Below, one piece after another: positions 33,373-43,101 of a DNA stretch of 43,700 bases. How positions within the stretch are numbered: the stretch's first letter is position 1; every line of letters starts with the position of its first letter. Position numbers and translations under genes: made by a program. This DNA is from Paracoccus halophilus (lineage in GTDB: Bacteria > Pseudomonadota > Alphaproteobacteria > Rhodobacterales > Rhodobacteraceae). The notes under the pieces were generated by a model. That model saw nothing but the letters and a program-made list of their open reading frames with translations, was not told the origin of the DNA and made no database searches. The stretch is taken from the NCBI RefSeq assembly GCF_000763905.1, contig NZ_JRKN01000027.1:1-43700 (forward strand). Reading direction: 5' to 3'.

Positions 33373-33891
33373 TCAGGGCAGGCGCGAACGGCCGATTTCC
33401 TGCCGCCGCAAGGGAAACTTGTCGATCGCACGGGTAATTTCGCGCACCGACCAGGGGACGGGCTTGCGCTGCTTGACCTGCCCGTCCTTGTCCATCAGCA
33501 CCAGCGAAAAGCCCTCGGGGCGCAATTGCCGCCGCCAGATGCTGTTCGCCGCCGGATCTGTATCCGTGATCACCACCACGTCGCGCATCAGAAGCGGGAT
33601 CGAATCGCGCCGCACCTCGGCCAGCTGCTCGACGAAGGCCGGATCGGCGACCGTATCGGCAAAGATCACCAACGGGCGTTGCTGCCACATGAATTGTGCC
33701 GGATCGGCCTCGGCGGCGGACAGGATGGCCAGCTCGCGCGTCGGCCGCTCGACCTCGGGCGCCTCGCTGCGTGCGGCGGGCACCATGCCGCGCACATATC
33801 GCTGCGACTGGTCGGCCTCGCCCTCGGGTTTGCCGCCCATCGCCGCCACCAGCGGCACCAGTGCCAGAAAGATCAACCGTTTCAGTTTCAT
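33373..33891 (-). CDS. exported DUF4174-like protein
   Basis: The product is 172 residues from ATG 33891 (MKLKRLIFLALVPLVAAMGG); a second ATG directly before it is equivalent. After the signal peptide come a low-complexity region and a compact domain (QRPLVIFADTVADPAFVEQL, DVVVITDTDPAANSIWRRQL, FSLVLMDKDGQVKQRKPVPWSVREITRAIDKFPLRRQEIG). This is the pattern of DUF4174, a thioredoxin-like fold lacking the CxxC pair. It is divergent from the mutase gene with 57 bases between. The function is unknown. Confidence 0.8.
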   Translation of the reverse strand: MKLKRLIFLALVPLVAAMGGKPEGEADQSQRYVRGMVPAARSEAPEVERPTRELAILSAAEADPAQFMWQQRPLVIFADTVADPAFVEQLAEVRRDSIPLLMRDVVVITDTDPAANSIWRRQLRPEGFSLVLMDKDGQVKQRKPVPWSVREITRAIDKFPLRRQEIGRSRLP

Positions 33892-33948
33892 CATCCCCTC
33901 GTCTCTACCCCAATATAAGAGCCGAGCGGCCATGGGAAAGGATGCAAG

Positions 33949-36090
33949 ATGAGCAAAAGCCCCACACCCGGTCTGGAGGACTGGCGCGCGCTCGCCAGCA
34001 AGGAACTCAAGGGCGCCGATCCCGACAAGTTGATCTGGCACACGCTGGAGGGAATCGAGGTCAAGCCGCTTTACACCCAGGCGGATGTGGCCGCCCTGCC
34101 CCATATGGGCAGCCTGCCCGGGATCGCGCCCTTTACCCGCGGCCCGCGCGCCACCATGTATGCCGGCCGGCCCTGGACCATCCGCCAATATGCCGGGTTT
34201 TCGACGGCCGAGGAATCCAACGCATTTTATCGAAAAGCCCTGGCCGCCGGGCAGCAGGGCGTCTCGGTCGCCTTCGATCTGGCGACCCATCGCGGCTATG
34301 ACAGCGATCATCCCCGGGTCGAGGGCGATGTCGGCAAGGCCGGCGTCGCCATCGATTCGGTCGAGGATATGAAGATCCTGTTTGACGGCATCCCGCTGGA
34401 CAGGGTGTCGGTCAGCATGACGATGAACGGCGCGGTGATCCCGATTCTGGCCAGTTTCATCGTCACCGGCGAGGAACAGGGCCATGATCGCAGCGTGTTG
34501 TCGGGCACCATCCAGAACGACATCCTGAAAGAATTCATGGTGCGCAACACCTATATCTATCCGCCCGAGCCCAGCATGCGGATCATCGCGGATATCATCG
34601 AATATACCTCGGCCGAGATGCCGAAATTCAACTCGATCTCGATTTCCGGCTATCACATGCAGGAGGCCGGGGCCAATCTGGTCCAGGAACTGGCCTATAC
34701 GCTGGCCGACGGGCGCGAATATGTCCGCGCGGCGCTGAGCGCGGGCATGGATGTGGACAAGTTCGCCGGGCGGCTTTCGTTCTTTTTCGCCATCGGCATG
34801 AATTTCTTCATGGAGGCCGCCAAGCTGCGCGCGGCCCGCCTGCTGTGGCACCGCATCATGTCCGAGTTCAACCCAAAGAAGCCGGGCAGCCTGATGCTGC
34901 GCACGCATTGCCAGACCTCGGGCGTCAGCCTGCAGGAACAGGACCCCTATAACAATGTCGTGCGCACCGCCTATGAGGCCATGGCGGCGGCGCTTGGCGG
35001 CACGCAATCGCTCCATACCAATGCGCTGGACGAGGCCATCGCCCTGCCGACCGAGTTCTCCGCCCGGATCGCACGCAACACGCAGCTGATCCTGCAAGAG
35101 GAAACCGGCATCACCCATGTCGTCGATCCGCTGGCCGGCAGCTATTACGTCGAAAGCCTGACCGCCGAGCTGGCCGACAAGGCCTGGGAGCTGATCGAGG
35201 AGGTCGAGGCCATGGGCGGCATGACCAAGGCTGTCGCCAGCGGCATGCCCAAGCTGCGGATCGAGGAAACCGCCGCCCGCCGCCAGGCCCAGATCGATCG
35301 CGGCGAGGAGGTCATCGTGGGCGTGAACAAGTACCGCCTGTCACAGCAGGATCCGATCGACATCCTCGATATCGACAACATGAAGGTCCGCGAGGCGCAG
35401 ATCGAACGGCTGCAAAAAATCCGCGAAACCCGCGATGAGCCCGCCTGCCGGGCCGCGCTGGACGAGTTGTCGCGCCGCGCGCGCGAGGGCGGCAACCTGC
35501 TGGCAGCGGCGGTCGAGGCCGCACGCGCGCGCGCCTCCGTGGGAGAGATCAGCATGGCAATGGAAAAGGAATTCGGCCGCCACCGGGCCGAGGTAAAGAC
35601 CCTGGCCGGGGTCTACGGCGCCGCCTATGAGGGCGACGACGAATTCGCCGCCATCCAGCGCGATGTCGACGCCTTTGCCGAGGAAGCGGGCCGCCGCCCC
35701 CGCATGCTGGTCGTCAAGATGGGTCAGGACGGCCATGACCGCGGCGCCAAGGTGATCGCCACCGCCTTCGCCGATATCGGCTTTGACGTCGATGTCGGCC
35801 CTTTGTTCCAGACCCCCGAGGAGGCCGCGCAGAGCGCCGTGGACAGCGACGTGCATGTCGTCGGCATCAGTTCCCAGGCGGCGGGGCACAAGACGCTGGC
35901 GCCAAAGCTGATCGCCGCGCTGAAGGATCAGGACGCCGGCAACATCATCGTGATCTGTGGCGGCGTCATCCCGCAGCAGGATTACGATTTCCTGAAGAAA
36001 GCCGGGGTCAAGGCGATCTTCGGCCCCGGCACCAACATCCCCTCGGCCGCCAGGGATATCCTGGGGCTGATCCGGGCCGCACAGGCCTGA
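33949..36090 (+). CDS. scpA: methylmalonyl-CoA mutase
   Basis: The 713-residue enzyme converts (R)-methylmalonyl-CoA to succinyl-CoA with adenosylcobalamin, completing propionyl-CoA assimilation begun by PccAB. The start is ATG 33949 behind AAAGGA. The catalytic barrel has [41 protein letters not shown] and [22 protein letters not shown]. The C-terminal B12 domain carries the lower-ligand motif DGHDRG (His596), with [16 protein letters not shown] and [14 protein letters not shown]. It is a single-chain homodimer type. The methylmalonyl-CoA epimerase is not in this window, and no cobalamin riboswitch is seen upstream. Confidence 0.97.
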   Translation: MSKSPTPGLEDWRALASKELKGADPDKLIWHTLEGIEVKPLYTQADVAALPHMGSLPGIAPFTRGPRATMYAGRPWTIRQYAGFSTAEESNAFYRKALAAGQQGVSVAFDLATHRGYDSDHPRVEGDVGKAGVAIDSVEDMKILFDGIPLDRVSVSMTMNGAVIPILASFIVTGEEQGHDRSVLSGTIQNDILKEFMVRNTYIYPPEPSMRIIADIIEYTSAEMPKFNSISISGYHMQEAGANLVQELAYTLADGREYVRAALSAGMDVDKFAGRLSFFFAIGMNFFMEAAKLRAARLLWHRIMSEFNPKKPGSLMLRTHCQTSGVSLQEQDPYNNVVRTAYEAMAAALGGTQSLHTNALDEAIALPTEFSARIARNTQLILQEETGITHVVDPLAGSYYVESLTAELADKAWELIEEVEAMGGMTKAVASGMPKLRIEETAARRQAQIDRGEEVIVGVNKYRLSQQDPIDILDIDNMKVREAQIERLQKIRETRDEPACRAALDELSRRAREGGNLLAAAVEAARARASVGEISMAMEKEFGRHRAEVKTLAGVYGAAYEGDDEFAAIQRDVDAFAEEAGRRPRMLVVKMGQDGHDRGAKVIATAFADIGFDVDVGPLFQTPEEAAQSAVDSDVHVVGISSQAAGHKTLAPKLIAALKDQDAGNIIVICGGVIPQQDYDFLKKAGVKAIFGPGTNIPSAARDILGLIRAAQA

Positions 36091-36101
36091 ATCCGCCCCG
36101 G

Positions 36102-36119
36102 CAGCGCCTGCGGGCGCTG
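36102..36119 (+). terminator. hairpin after the mutase gene
   Basis: CAGCGCC pairs with GGCGCTG around TGCG, 11 bases after the mutase stop. It is followed not by a T-run but by GGATATTTGGATGAAGAAG, a downstream sequence I recall as common after hairpins in Rhodobacterales genomes. Probably a terminator of lineage-specific form. Confidence 0.5.
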
Positions 36120-36217
36120 TCGCATGGATATTTGGATGAAGAAGAAATCCGCGCGGCGGGCCCCGGCTTGTCAGTCTGGTCGCCCTGTGAAAGAGTCGCG
36201 GCAAAGACGGGGGCGGC

Positions 36218-37042
36218 ATGAACGACGGGCGCAACGGCACGGTCAAGCAGATCATCTGCATCAAATGGGGGGCGAAATTCGGACCGGAATTCGTCAACCG
36301 CCTGCATGCGATGATCGGGCGCAATATCACGCCGCCGTTCCGGCTGTATTGCTTTACCGATGACGGGGCCGGACTGCATCCCGATATCGCCGTGCGCCCC
36401 TTGCCCGAATTCGACTATCAGGCGCCGGTCAACACGCGCGGAAAATGGCCGAAATCGCGGCTCTGGGGCGATCTGGGCGATGTGACCGGGGTGGTGCTGT
36501 TTCTGGATCTGGATGTCATCATCACCGGCAGCCTTGACGATTTCTTTGCCTATGGCGACCCGGACGACACGGTGCTGGGGCTGAATCCGAACACGCCCCT
36601 GGAGAAGATGGGCCAGACCTCGGTCTATCGGATGCGGGTGGGCAAGCTGAAGCCGCTTCAGGACATGTTCCGCGCCGATCCGCAGGCCGCCGCCGACAAG
36701 TTCAGATATGAGCAGCGTTTCGTCACCCGCAACGCCCCCGGCGGCGTAAAATTCTGGCCCAAGGGTTGGCTGGCGCATTTCCGCATGCATTGCATCCCGA
36801 ACTTTCCGCTGAACTATTTCCGCGAGGCGCGGATTCCGCCGGGGACCAGGATCGTGATCTTTCCCGGCAACCTGAACCCGCCCGACGCCATCGCCGGACG
36901 CTGGAGCGAAAACGACCGGCACCGCGCGCCCATGGATCATCTGCGCGCGGCCTTTGACGGGCGCCGGCGCGAGCGGTTCTCCAAGCATCTGCGCCATTAC
37001 CTCTTGCCGGTCGGCTGGGTGGACGAGCTGTGGCGCGAATAG
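36218..37042 (+). CDS. glycosyltransferase-like protein with DxD motif
   Basis: The product is 274 residues from ATG 36218 behind a G-rich site. The sequence fits a GT-A nucleotide-sugar transferase: KQIICIKWGAKFGPEFVNRL at the N-terminus, and a DLD metal/sugar motif in VVLFLDLDVIITGSLDDFF (about 97-114). Conserved aromatic segments follow (KFWPKGWLAHFRMHCIPNFPLNYF). It has no membrane segment. Probable role in surface polysaccharide or LPS synthesis; acceptor unknown. Its end overlaps the next gene by 13 bases. Confidence 0.78.
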   Translation: MNDGRNGTVKQIICIKWGAKFGPEFVNRLHAMIGRNITPPFRLYCFTDDGAGLHPDIAVRPLPEFDYQAPVNTRGKWPKSRLWGDLGDVTGVVLFLDLDVIITGSLDDFFAYGDPDDTVLGLNPNTPLEKMGQTSVYRMRVGKLKPLQDMFRADPQAAADKFRYEQRFVTRNAPGGVKFWPKGWLAHFRMHCIPNFPLNYFREARIPPGTRIVIFPGNLNPPDAIAGRWSENDRHRAPMDHLRAAFDGRRRERFSKHLRHYLLPVGWVDELWRE

Positions 37043-37563
37043 GCGCGCCCCCCGAGCAGCATTACACGCTGCCTGAGGAATTCGCGGCCCTGCTGGGGCA
37101 ATGCGTGGCGAATTTCGGCTGGCTGGAAGAGATCATCAAGCGCACCATCTATGCGCTGGAAAGCGCCCGCCTGGCCGATGACCTGACCGAGGAAGAGCTG
37201 CAATCCTGGCTGGAGCGGATCGGCCATCTGGCGGATGATTCCATGGGCACGCTGATCGAGCAGCTGGACGCTGCGATGCGCCGCCATCCGGGGCTCCACG
37301 ACCGCAACCGCATCACCGACCGGCTGAACGAGATCCGGCTGCATCGCAACCTGCTGTGCCATGCCTCCTGGCGGCCGACCGAGGGCAAGGCCCGCTGGCA
37401 CCCCGCCTTTGTCAGCAACCGGGGCGAAGTGCAGAAGCGCGCGCTGAGCCTTGAGGATCTGGACCGCATCCGCGGCGACACGCTGGAGATCGGCACCCGC
37501 GTCATGCGTGTCATGCGGGCCACCGGCGAGCGCGGCTGCTGGGCCGGCGACGACGAGGCGTAA
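37030..37563 (+). CDS. conserved-looking cytoplasmic protein, unknown function
   Basis: The product is 177 residues from GTG 37030, inside the glycosyltransferase gene end. It is mostly helical: LPEEFAALLGQCVANFGWLEEIIKRTIYAL, then LNEIRLHRNLLCHASWRP, a pattern seen in helical-bundle proteins such as HEPN-like families (the R-x4-H-like element RLHRNLLCH is suggestive only). No signal peptide. The function is not assigned. Confidence 0.75.
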   Translation: MARIGAPPEQHYTLPEEFAALLGQCVANFGWLEEIIKRTIYALESARLADDLTEEELQSWLERIGHLADDSMGTLIEQLDAAMRRHPGLHDRNRITDRLNEIRLHRNLLCHASWRPTEGKARWHPAFVSNRGEVQKRALSLEDLDRIRGDTLEIGTRVMRVMRATGERGCWAGDDEA

Positions 37564-37627
37564 GCCCCGCGTTGCAAGCCCTGCCGCCTTGGGCTAACAC
37601 CGCCTCACCCTTAGATGTGAGTTTCGC

Positions 37628-38944
37628 ATGTCCGCCCATGAACCGGGGCAAAACGCCTCTCCGCTTCGTCTCGGCATCGCCGGCCTCGGGACGGTCGGCA
37701 CCGGCACCGTCAAGATCATCCGCAAGCATGCCAAGCTGTTGTCGGCGCGCTGCGGCCGACCCGTCACGATCACCGCCGTCAGCGCGCGCGACCGGATGAA
37801 GAACCGCGATCTGGACCTGTCGGATTACGATTGGGAGGATGACGCCCGCGCGCTGGCCGTGCGTGACGATATCGACGTTTTCGTCGAACTGATCGGCGGC
37901 GATGAGGGCATCGCGCGCGCCTCCGTGACCGAGGCGCTCAGGGCCGGCAAGGACGTGGTGACCGCCAACAAGGCGCTGCTGGCGATCCACGGCCAGGAAC
38001 TGGCCGAACTGGCCGAGGAACGGGGCCGCGTCATCCGCTTCGAGGCGGCCGTGGCCGGCGGCATCCCGATCATCAAGTCGATGACCGAATCGCTGGCCGG
38101 GAACCAGATCCGCCGCGTCATGGGGGTGATGAACGGCACCTGCAACTATATCCTGACCCGGATGGAAAACGGCGGCCTGCCCTATGAGGCGGTCTTTGAA
38201 GAAGCCCGCCAGCTTGGCTATCTCGAGGCGGACCCGACGCTGGACGTGGGCGGGATCGATGCGAGCCACAAGCTGGCGATCCTCGCGGCCATCGCCTTTG
38301 GCACCCGGCCCAGCTTCGACGCCGTCGAGATCGAGGGGATCGAGCGGGTCAGCATCGACGATATCCGCCGCGCCGCCGATATGGGCTATCGCATCAAGCT
38401 GCTGGGCGTCGCACAGATGACCGCGCGCGGGCTGGAACAGCGCATGTCGCCCTGTCTGGTGCCCGCCGACAGCCCGCTGGGGCAATTGCAGGGCGGCACC
38501 AATATGGTGGTGGTCGAGGGCGACTCGGTCGGCCAGATCGTGCTGCGCGGCGCCGGCGCGGGCGAAGGCCCGACGGCCAGCGCGGTGATGTCCGATATCG
38601 TCGAGATCGCGCGCGGTGTGCGCATGCCCAGCTTTGGCCAGCCGGCCCGCGATCTGGCCACCCCGCAGGCCGCGCGCACCGCCGTTCCGGCCGCCTATTA
38701 CATCCGCCTGCAGCTGACCGACAAGCCGGGCGCGCTGGCCAAGGTCGCGACCATGCTGGGCGATGCCGGGATCTCGATCGACCGCATGCGGCAATATGGC
38801 CATTCCGAGACCGCCGGCGTCGCGCCGGTCCTGATCGTGACCCACAAGACCACGCCCGAGGCAATCGACCACGCGATGGAGGCCCTGCCCCGCACTGGCG
38901 TCATCGCCGGCGAGCCGATCGAACTGCGCATCGAGGAGGTCTGA
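37628..38944 (+). CDS. hom: homoserine dehydrogenase
   Basis: The 438-residue enzyme reduces aspartate semialdehyde to homoserine with NAD(P)H, for threonine and methionine. ATG 37628 begins a short polar leader. The nucleotide site is GIAGLGTVGTGTV. Active-site landmarks are VVTANKALLA, VAGGIPIIKSM, MGVMNGTCNYILTRM and LEADPTLDVGGIDASHKLAIL. A C-terminal ACT domain (YYIRLQLTDKPGALAKVATMLGDAGISIDRM) suggests allosteric control by threonine. Confidence 0.97.
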   Translation: MSAHEPGQNASPLRLGIAGLGTVGTGTVKIIRKHAKLLSARCGRPVTITAVSARDRMKNRDLDLSDYDWEDDARALAVRDDIDVFVELIGGDEGIARASVTEALRAGKDVVTANKALLAIHGQELAELAEERGRVIRFEAAVAGGIPIIKSMTESLAGNQIRRVMGVMNGTCNYILTRMENGGLPYEAVFEEARQLGYLEADPTLDVGGIDASHKLAILAAIAFGTRPSFDAVEIEGIERVSIDDIRRAADMGYRIKLLGVAQMTARGLEQRMSPCLVPADSPLGQLQGGTNMVVVEGDSVGQIVLRGAGAGEGPTASAVMSDIVEIARGVRMPSFGQPARDLATPQAARTAVPAAYYIRLQLTDKPGALAKVATMLGDAGISIDRMRQYGHSETAGVAPVLIVTHKTTPEAIDHAMEALPRTGVIAGEPIELRIEEV

Positions 38945-38949
38945 GCGAG

Positions 38950-39594
38950 CTAGCTGGTGGCGAGGTGACGCAGCCCATGCGTCACATCCGCCCGCACCGC
39001 CAGCCGCAGCCCCGGCTCGTCCCCGGCGCGCAGCGACGCCAGGATCATGCGGTGATGGCGCGGCGGCTCGTGGCGCCGGACGCGGCCGTAAAGCGCCCGC
39101 ATGGTCGGGCCAAGCTGCAGCCAGACGGTTTCAATCGTGGCCAGCATCGCCGGCGCCTGCGCGCGCAGATACAGGATGCGGTGGAATTCCAGATTGGCGC
39201 GGATATAGCCGATGGCGTCGTGGCGCTCTGCCGCGTCGCCGATGGCCGAATTGATCACCGCCATCCGGTCGATCAGCGCCTGATGGGCGCGCGGCAGCGC
39301 GCGGCTGGCAAGCTCGGGCTCAATCAGCGCGCGCAGCGCGGCCAGTTCCTCGATCCGTTCGACCGACAGTTCGGGCGTGGTGATCCGCCCCGAGGAGGAC
39401 AGCGTCAGCGCCCCCTCGGCCGCCAGCCGCCGCACCGCCTCGCGCGCCGGCGTCATCGAGACGCGATGCTCGGCGCCGATGCCGCGCAGGGTCAGCGCGA
39501 CGCCGGGCGCCATCTCGCCCAGCATGATGCTTTGGCGAAGATGGCGGTAAAGCCGCTCATGGGCGGGAATGTCGGAACTGCGCGGCGGAGTCAT
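38950..39594 (-). CDS. GntR-family regulator (FadR/FCD type)
   Basis: The product is 214 residues. The N-terminal winged helix-turn-helix is ERLYRHLRQSIMLGEMAPGVALTLRGIGAEHRVSMTPAREAVRRLAAEGAL. The C-terminal helical FCD domain includes LRALIEPELASRAL, NLEFHRILYLRA and HHRMILASLRAGD, with a D/H/H pattern typical of metal-binding FCD folds. It follows the ygjP-like gene after 30 bases on the same strand, so the two may be one operon. Its target and ligand are unknown. Confidence 0.92.
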   Translation of the reverse strand: MTPPRSSDIPAHERLYRHLRQSIMLGEMAPGVALTLRGIGAEHRVSMTPAREAVRRLAAEGALTLSSSGRITTPELSVERIEELAALRALIEPELASRALPRAHQALIDRMAVINSAIGDAAERHDAIGYIRANLEFHRILYLRAQAPAMLATIETVWLQLGPTMRALYGRVRRHEPPRHHRMILASLRAGDEPGLRLAVRADVTHGLRHLATS

Positions 39595-39624
39595 GCGCCC
39601 ATGTGATCACAAAGCGCGGCGCCG

Positions 39625-40314
39625 TCAATCGCCTTCGCGAAAGCGCCATGCCAGAAGCTCGTGCCCGTGCTGCTTCAGCCAGCCGCGATGATGCGCGTAA
39701 TCCGGCACAAGCCGTTCGGTCGCGGCCCAGAATGCCGGCGAGTGATCCATGTGCAGCAGATGCGCGACCTCATGGGCGGCGACGTAATCCAGCACCTCGG
39801 GCGGCGCCATGGCAAGGCGCCAGGAAAACATCAGCCGCCCGTCATGGGTGCAACTGCCCCAGCGTGAACGCGTGTCGCGCAGGACGATGGCGCGAAATCC
39901 GCGCCCCAGGGCGGCCCCGTGGCGGTCACAGGCCACCGCCAGCCGCATGCGGGCAAGATGCTTGAGCCATGCCGCGACCTGCACGCCGGCGGGCCGCTGC
40001 CGTGGCACCAGCAGCGCATCGCCGCGCAACCGGACGCGGCGCTCATCCGCGGGCGTGATCGCGCGCGCCCGCCCCTCGACCGGGATCAGCGCGCCATGGG
40101 CCGCCAGCCGCGGCTGGGGCATTGTCGCGCGAATCTGGCGCAGCCAGCCGGCGCGCGATTCGGCGAAGGCGCGGCCGTCGCTCAGGCTGGCCAGGCTGGG
40201 CAGGGTCAGCACCACCTCGCCGCCGGCCCGCGCCACGCGCAACGTCATCCGCCGTGCCCGCGCCGAACGTTTCAGCGTCACGGGAATGTCCCCTCCGACC
40301 AGAAAACTGTCCAT
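39625..40314 (-). CDS. YgjP-like (M48-related) metallopeptidase
   Basis: The product is 229 residues from ATG 40314. Family landmarks are the beta-rich N-terminal part (VTLKRSARARRMTLRVARAG), SRWGSCTHDGRLMFSWRLAMAP, and the zinc motif HEVAHLLHMDHSPAFW (HExxH). The C-terminal helix YAHHRGWLKQHGHELLAW completes the domain. The DUF45/YgjP group has zinc-dependent activity of debated substrate. Confidence 0.9.
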   Translation of the reverse strand: MDSFLVGGDIPVTLKRSARARRMTLRVARAGGEVVLTLPSLASLSDGRAFAESRAGWLRQIRATMPQPRLAAHGALIPVEGRARAITPADERRVRLRGDALLVPRQRPAGVQVAAWLKHLARMRLAVACDRHGAALGRGFRAIVLRDTRSRWGSCTHDGRLMFSWRLAMAPPEVLDYVAAHEVAHLLHMDHSPAFWAATERLVPDYAHHRGWLKQHGHELLAWRFREGD

Positions 40315-40462
40315 GATGCACCGTATCCCGCGCTGATCCGAACCCTGCCCCGTTTGTCCATCCTCCTGCCATCCGGCCGCAAGGGGGAAAAGGCTTTGAC
40401 AGCCCGATCTGGCTGTGGCAGGGGACAGCGGATTTAGCTAAACGCGGCAGAAAGAGAATACC

Positions 40463-40786
40463 ATGCCCAAAGAGGAATGGGGCACGAAACGCCTGTGCCC
40501 CCACTGCGCGACGCGCTTCTACGATCTGAACAATGACCCGATGACCTGCCCGGCCTGCAACAACGCGTTCACGCTGGAAAGCCTGACCACGGGCCGCTCG
40601 CGTTCGCTGATCTCGGAAAAGACCTCGTCGAATGACGACGATCAGGCCGAGATCGTCGATGACGCGGATCTGGACGATGACGCCGATACCGGCGATCTGG
40701 ACGATGATCTTCTGGACGATGACGATGATGACGGCGATGTCTCGCTGGACGAGATCGCCGATGTGCCGAACGAGGACGAGGACTGA
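40463..40786 (+). CDS. FYDLN-acid (TIGR02300-type) protein
   Basis: The product is 107 residues. The N-terminal zinc-ribbon-like segment has two CPxC pairs (LCPHCATRFYDLNNDPMTCPAC), with the signature FYDLN. The C-terminal half is almost all Asp/Glu (DDADLDDDADTGDLDDDLLDDDDDDG). The family is widespread in alphaproteobacteria and uncharacterised. A terminator follows. Confidence 0.95.
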   Translation: MPKEEWGTKRLCPHCATRFYDLNNDPMTCPACNNAFTLESLTTGRSRSLISEKTSSNDDDQAEIVDDADLDDDADTGDLDDDLLDDDDDDGDVSLDEIADVPNEDED

Positions 40787-40822
40787 GCGCCCGCTAGCCC
40801 GGATCGCATCGCATCGCAGGAA

Positions 40823-40854
40823 AAACCCCGCCCGGCCCGGCCGCGGCGGGGTTT
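40823..40854 (+). terminator. intrinsic terminator after the FYDLN gene
   Basis: AAACCCCGCC (40823-40832) pairs perfectly with GGCGGGGTTT (40845-40854) around a GC-rich 12-base loop. The A/T ends of the stem give a short U-run. It separates this gene from the phosphoesterase gene downstream. Confidence 0.75.
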
Positions 40855-40960
40855 GTCATGCGCCCGTCGCGCCGGCTGTGCGCCGGCTGTCATCCGAATG
40901 TCACGGGAACTGGGTGGAATATCCGCCAGAGCGTTTCAACCGCAAGTCACAGGTGCATCC

Positions 40961-42046
40961 ATGGCCCGTTCGAACAAGCGCGATATCAGCATTGCCTGCT
41001 TCAACCTTCTGAACCTCGGTCTGCCCGGGCTGCCGATCTACGGCAAGGACGGCTGGACAGAGCTGGAATATGCCGCAAAACTGGCATTCTGCGAAAGCAG
41101 ACTGGCCGAGATCGATGCCGATATCATCGGTTTTCAGGAGTGCTGGGATGCCGAGGCGCTGGCCGAGCTGTTTGACCGTCCCGCCCTGAAGGACCGCTAC
41201 GATCTGGTCGCCCGCACCCTGTCGCCGCGCGGCATACAGGTCGCCCTGGCGGCGCGAAAGGGAATGCTTCGCGAAGAACCGCGCTGGATCGAGGAACTGC
41301 CCGAGAACGCCCGCTTCACCGATCTGCGCGAGGCGCGCGATGCCGAGGAATCGGTGACCGTCACCATTCGCAAATTCTCGCGACCGCTGTTGCGGGTGGT
41401 GGTCAACAAGGCTGCGGGTAGCCCCAACATCGTGGTCTATGTCGCGCATCTGAAATCCAAGGGGCCGACCACGCTGCGATATGATCGCGACAACCCGGTT
41501 CTGCGCGACAACAGCTTCATCGCGCGCTCGGTCGTGTCACATGTGCGGCGCATGGTCGAGGCCGGCGCGTTTCGCGCCATCCTCGACGACGAGCTGAGCG
41601 GCAACGACAGGCCGCTGGTGGTGATCGGCGATCTCAACGACAGCTCGATCTCGGTCTCGACCGAGCTGCTGAGCGGCAATCCGGGCTACCGTTTCTTTGC
41701 CAAGAGCACGGCCGGCAGCAAGTCGGATACGGGGCTCTATTCGGTGGAAAAGCTGCAACAGCTGCGTTCGTTCAGGCATGTCTATTACACGCATATCTTC
41801 AAGAACCAGATGGAGTCGCTGGACCACATCATGGTCTCGGACTCGTTTTACGATCACTCGTCGATCCGCAAATGGTCCTTTCGGGAGATGAACATCCTCA
41901 ACGATCACCTGACCTCGACCGAGGCCGAACGCCGCCGGCTGGGCCAGAACGATCACGGCATCGTCGCGGCGCGCTTCGACTGGAATCCGATGGTCGAAGA
42001 GGCGGAGAAGATTCTCGAGGAGGCCGGCAGCCCGGCGGTCAGCTGA
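40961..42046 (+). CDS. endonuclease/exonuclease/phosphatase-family protein
   Basis: The product is 361 residues from ATG 40961 behind AGGTG; longer upstream frames are not needed. The EEP fold is visible: SIACFNLLNLG, ADIIGFQECWD (catalytic Glu), VYVAHLKSKG, LVVIGDLNDSS (Asp/Asn pair), SLDHIMVSD and QNDHGIVAARF (Asp-His). No signal peptide is present. Members act on DNA, RNA, phosphoinositides or sphingomyelin, and the substrate is not predictable here. It is convergent with the broken stress-protein gene. Confidence 0.9.
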   Translation: MARSNKRDISIACFNLLNLGLPGLPIYGKDGWTELEYAAKLAFCESRLAEIDADIIGFQECWDAEALAELFDRPALKDRYDLVARTLSPRGIQVALAARKGMLREEPRWIEELPENARFTDLREARDAEESVTVTIRKFSRPLLRVVVNKAAGSPNIVVYVAHLKSKGPTTLRYDRDNPVLRDNSFIARSVVSHVRRMVEAGAFRAILDDELSGNDRPLVVIGDLNDSSISVSTELLSGNPGYRFFAKSTAGSKSDTGLYSVEKLQQLRSFRHVYYTHIFKNQMESLDHIMVSDSFYDHSSIRKWSFREMNILNDHLTSTEAERRRLGQNDHGIVAARFDWNPMVEEAEKILEEAGSPAVS

Positions 42047-42080
42047 ACGCCGCCCCCCGGCCGCCCCCGGGCAGCGCCGG

Positions 42081-42708
42081 TCAAGGGCTTGCGGCCGGCG
42101 GAATCGCCATGACCTCGCGATCGGCCCGGCAGAGCACAGCCTCCGCCACGCTGCCGAGGAAAAATCTGGCGAGGCCGCTGCGCCCATGCGCTCCGACGAC
42201 CAGCAGATCCCCGGATTCCTCTCGCGCCGCGGCAAGAATATCCTCGGCCGGCGGGCTTCGGACCTGACGGAGATCCTGCCGGAACGATCGCCATTCGACC
42301 GATCCCACGAGGGCCGAGAGCGCCTGTGACGCCTCCTTTCGCTGGTCGTCGAGATAGGCCTGCCGCTCATCGGACGGCAGCGCATGGCTGATGGCCAGAT
42401 GGATGGCGGGCGCGTCTAAGACATGCAGGATAGATGCCCGCGCGCCGCGCGCGATGTCGAGCGCGGCGCAGGTTTTCACCGCGTTCCGGCCCCCCTCGGA
42501 CATGTCCGCGGTCAGCATCACGCGCCGATACGCGGCCACCGGGGGCGCCTTGACCATCCATCAACACGGAACGGGTGACCGGGCGTATCCTGCGCTCTAC
42601 CGTCGTGCCGACGAACACGTCGCGCAGCGCCTGCCGCCTGTGCGGCCCGATGACGACAAGATCCGGCGCGTCTTCGGCCACGGCTTGCGCGATGCCCGCG
42701 AAAGGGTC
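42081..42708 (-). pseudogene. tandem universal stress protein, frameshifted and 5'-truncated
   Basis: Two UspA-type domains are read leftward. The first survives only as its C-terminal half (PFAGIAQAVAEDAPDLVVIG...GTTVERRIRPVTRSVLM, about 42708-42560). The second is intact (YRRVMLTADMSEGGRNAVKT to VVGAHGRSGLARFFLGSVAEAVL, the G-x2-G-x9-G-S nucleotide motif). The domains are split by a 4-base tandem duplication (CCATCCAT, 42554-42561); removing one copy restores VLMVKAPP in frame. The intact second domain could still be made from ATG 42557 as a 158-residue protein. Confidence 0.8.
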
Positions 42709-42781
42709 GGCAGGTCTGGTGGATCGCCCCGAGCCGGGCCGGGTCCGGCCGTGGTGACGCATATGCCTGCGGGAAAGGCGC

Positions 42782-43045
42782 ATGATCGGGCTCGCGCTCT
42801 GACTGGGGCATGTCACGAGCCTCTATGTGGCGGTTACCCTTACCTTTTCCTCGAAGATCATCATCGTGAAGCTGCTTTCGGACAAGCGCGAGATCGACAG
42901 CTTTCACGGCCAGATCGCGCTCGGCTTCCTGATCGTGCAGGATCTCGTCGTCGTGCTGGCCATGATCGTGCTCCCGGCCATCGGCATCGCCGCGACGGCC
43001 GAGGGCGGCGGGCCGGCCGGCAAGGCTGGTGCCGCCGCGCAAAGC
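42782..43045 (+). pseudogene. fragment of a Kef-type (CPA2) cation/proton antiporter
   Basis: The frame reads MIGLAL-stop-LGHVTSLYVAVTLTFSSKI, then IVKLLSDKREIDSFHGQIAL and GFLIVQDLVVVLAMIVLPAIG. That is about 75 residues of the conserved middle of KefB/KefC-like antiporters, with a TGA at 42800-42802 in place of a sense codon (probably Gly). Both ends of the roughly 400-residue domain are missing. It abuts the truncated stress-protein gene, so a deletion probably joined two broken genes near 42,710-42,780. Confidence 0.8.
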
Positions 43046-43101
43046 GGGCTATCTGCGGGGTATCAGGCCCAGTCGCCCCGCCTGCCGGCCGGGCGCGAGT
43101 G

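Noticed and set aside
33892..33948. Cobalamin riboswitch before methylmalonyl-CoA mutase
   Set aside because: The gap is only 57 bases and lacks any B12-box-like or complex fold.
33892..35118. N-terminal extension of the DUF4174 frame into the mutase gene
   Set aside because: The signal peptide starts at 33891; the rest is antisense to methylmalonyl-CoA mutase.
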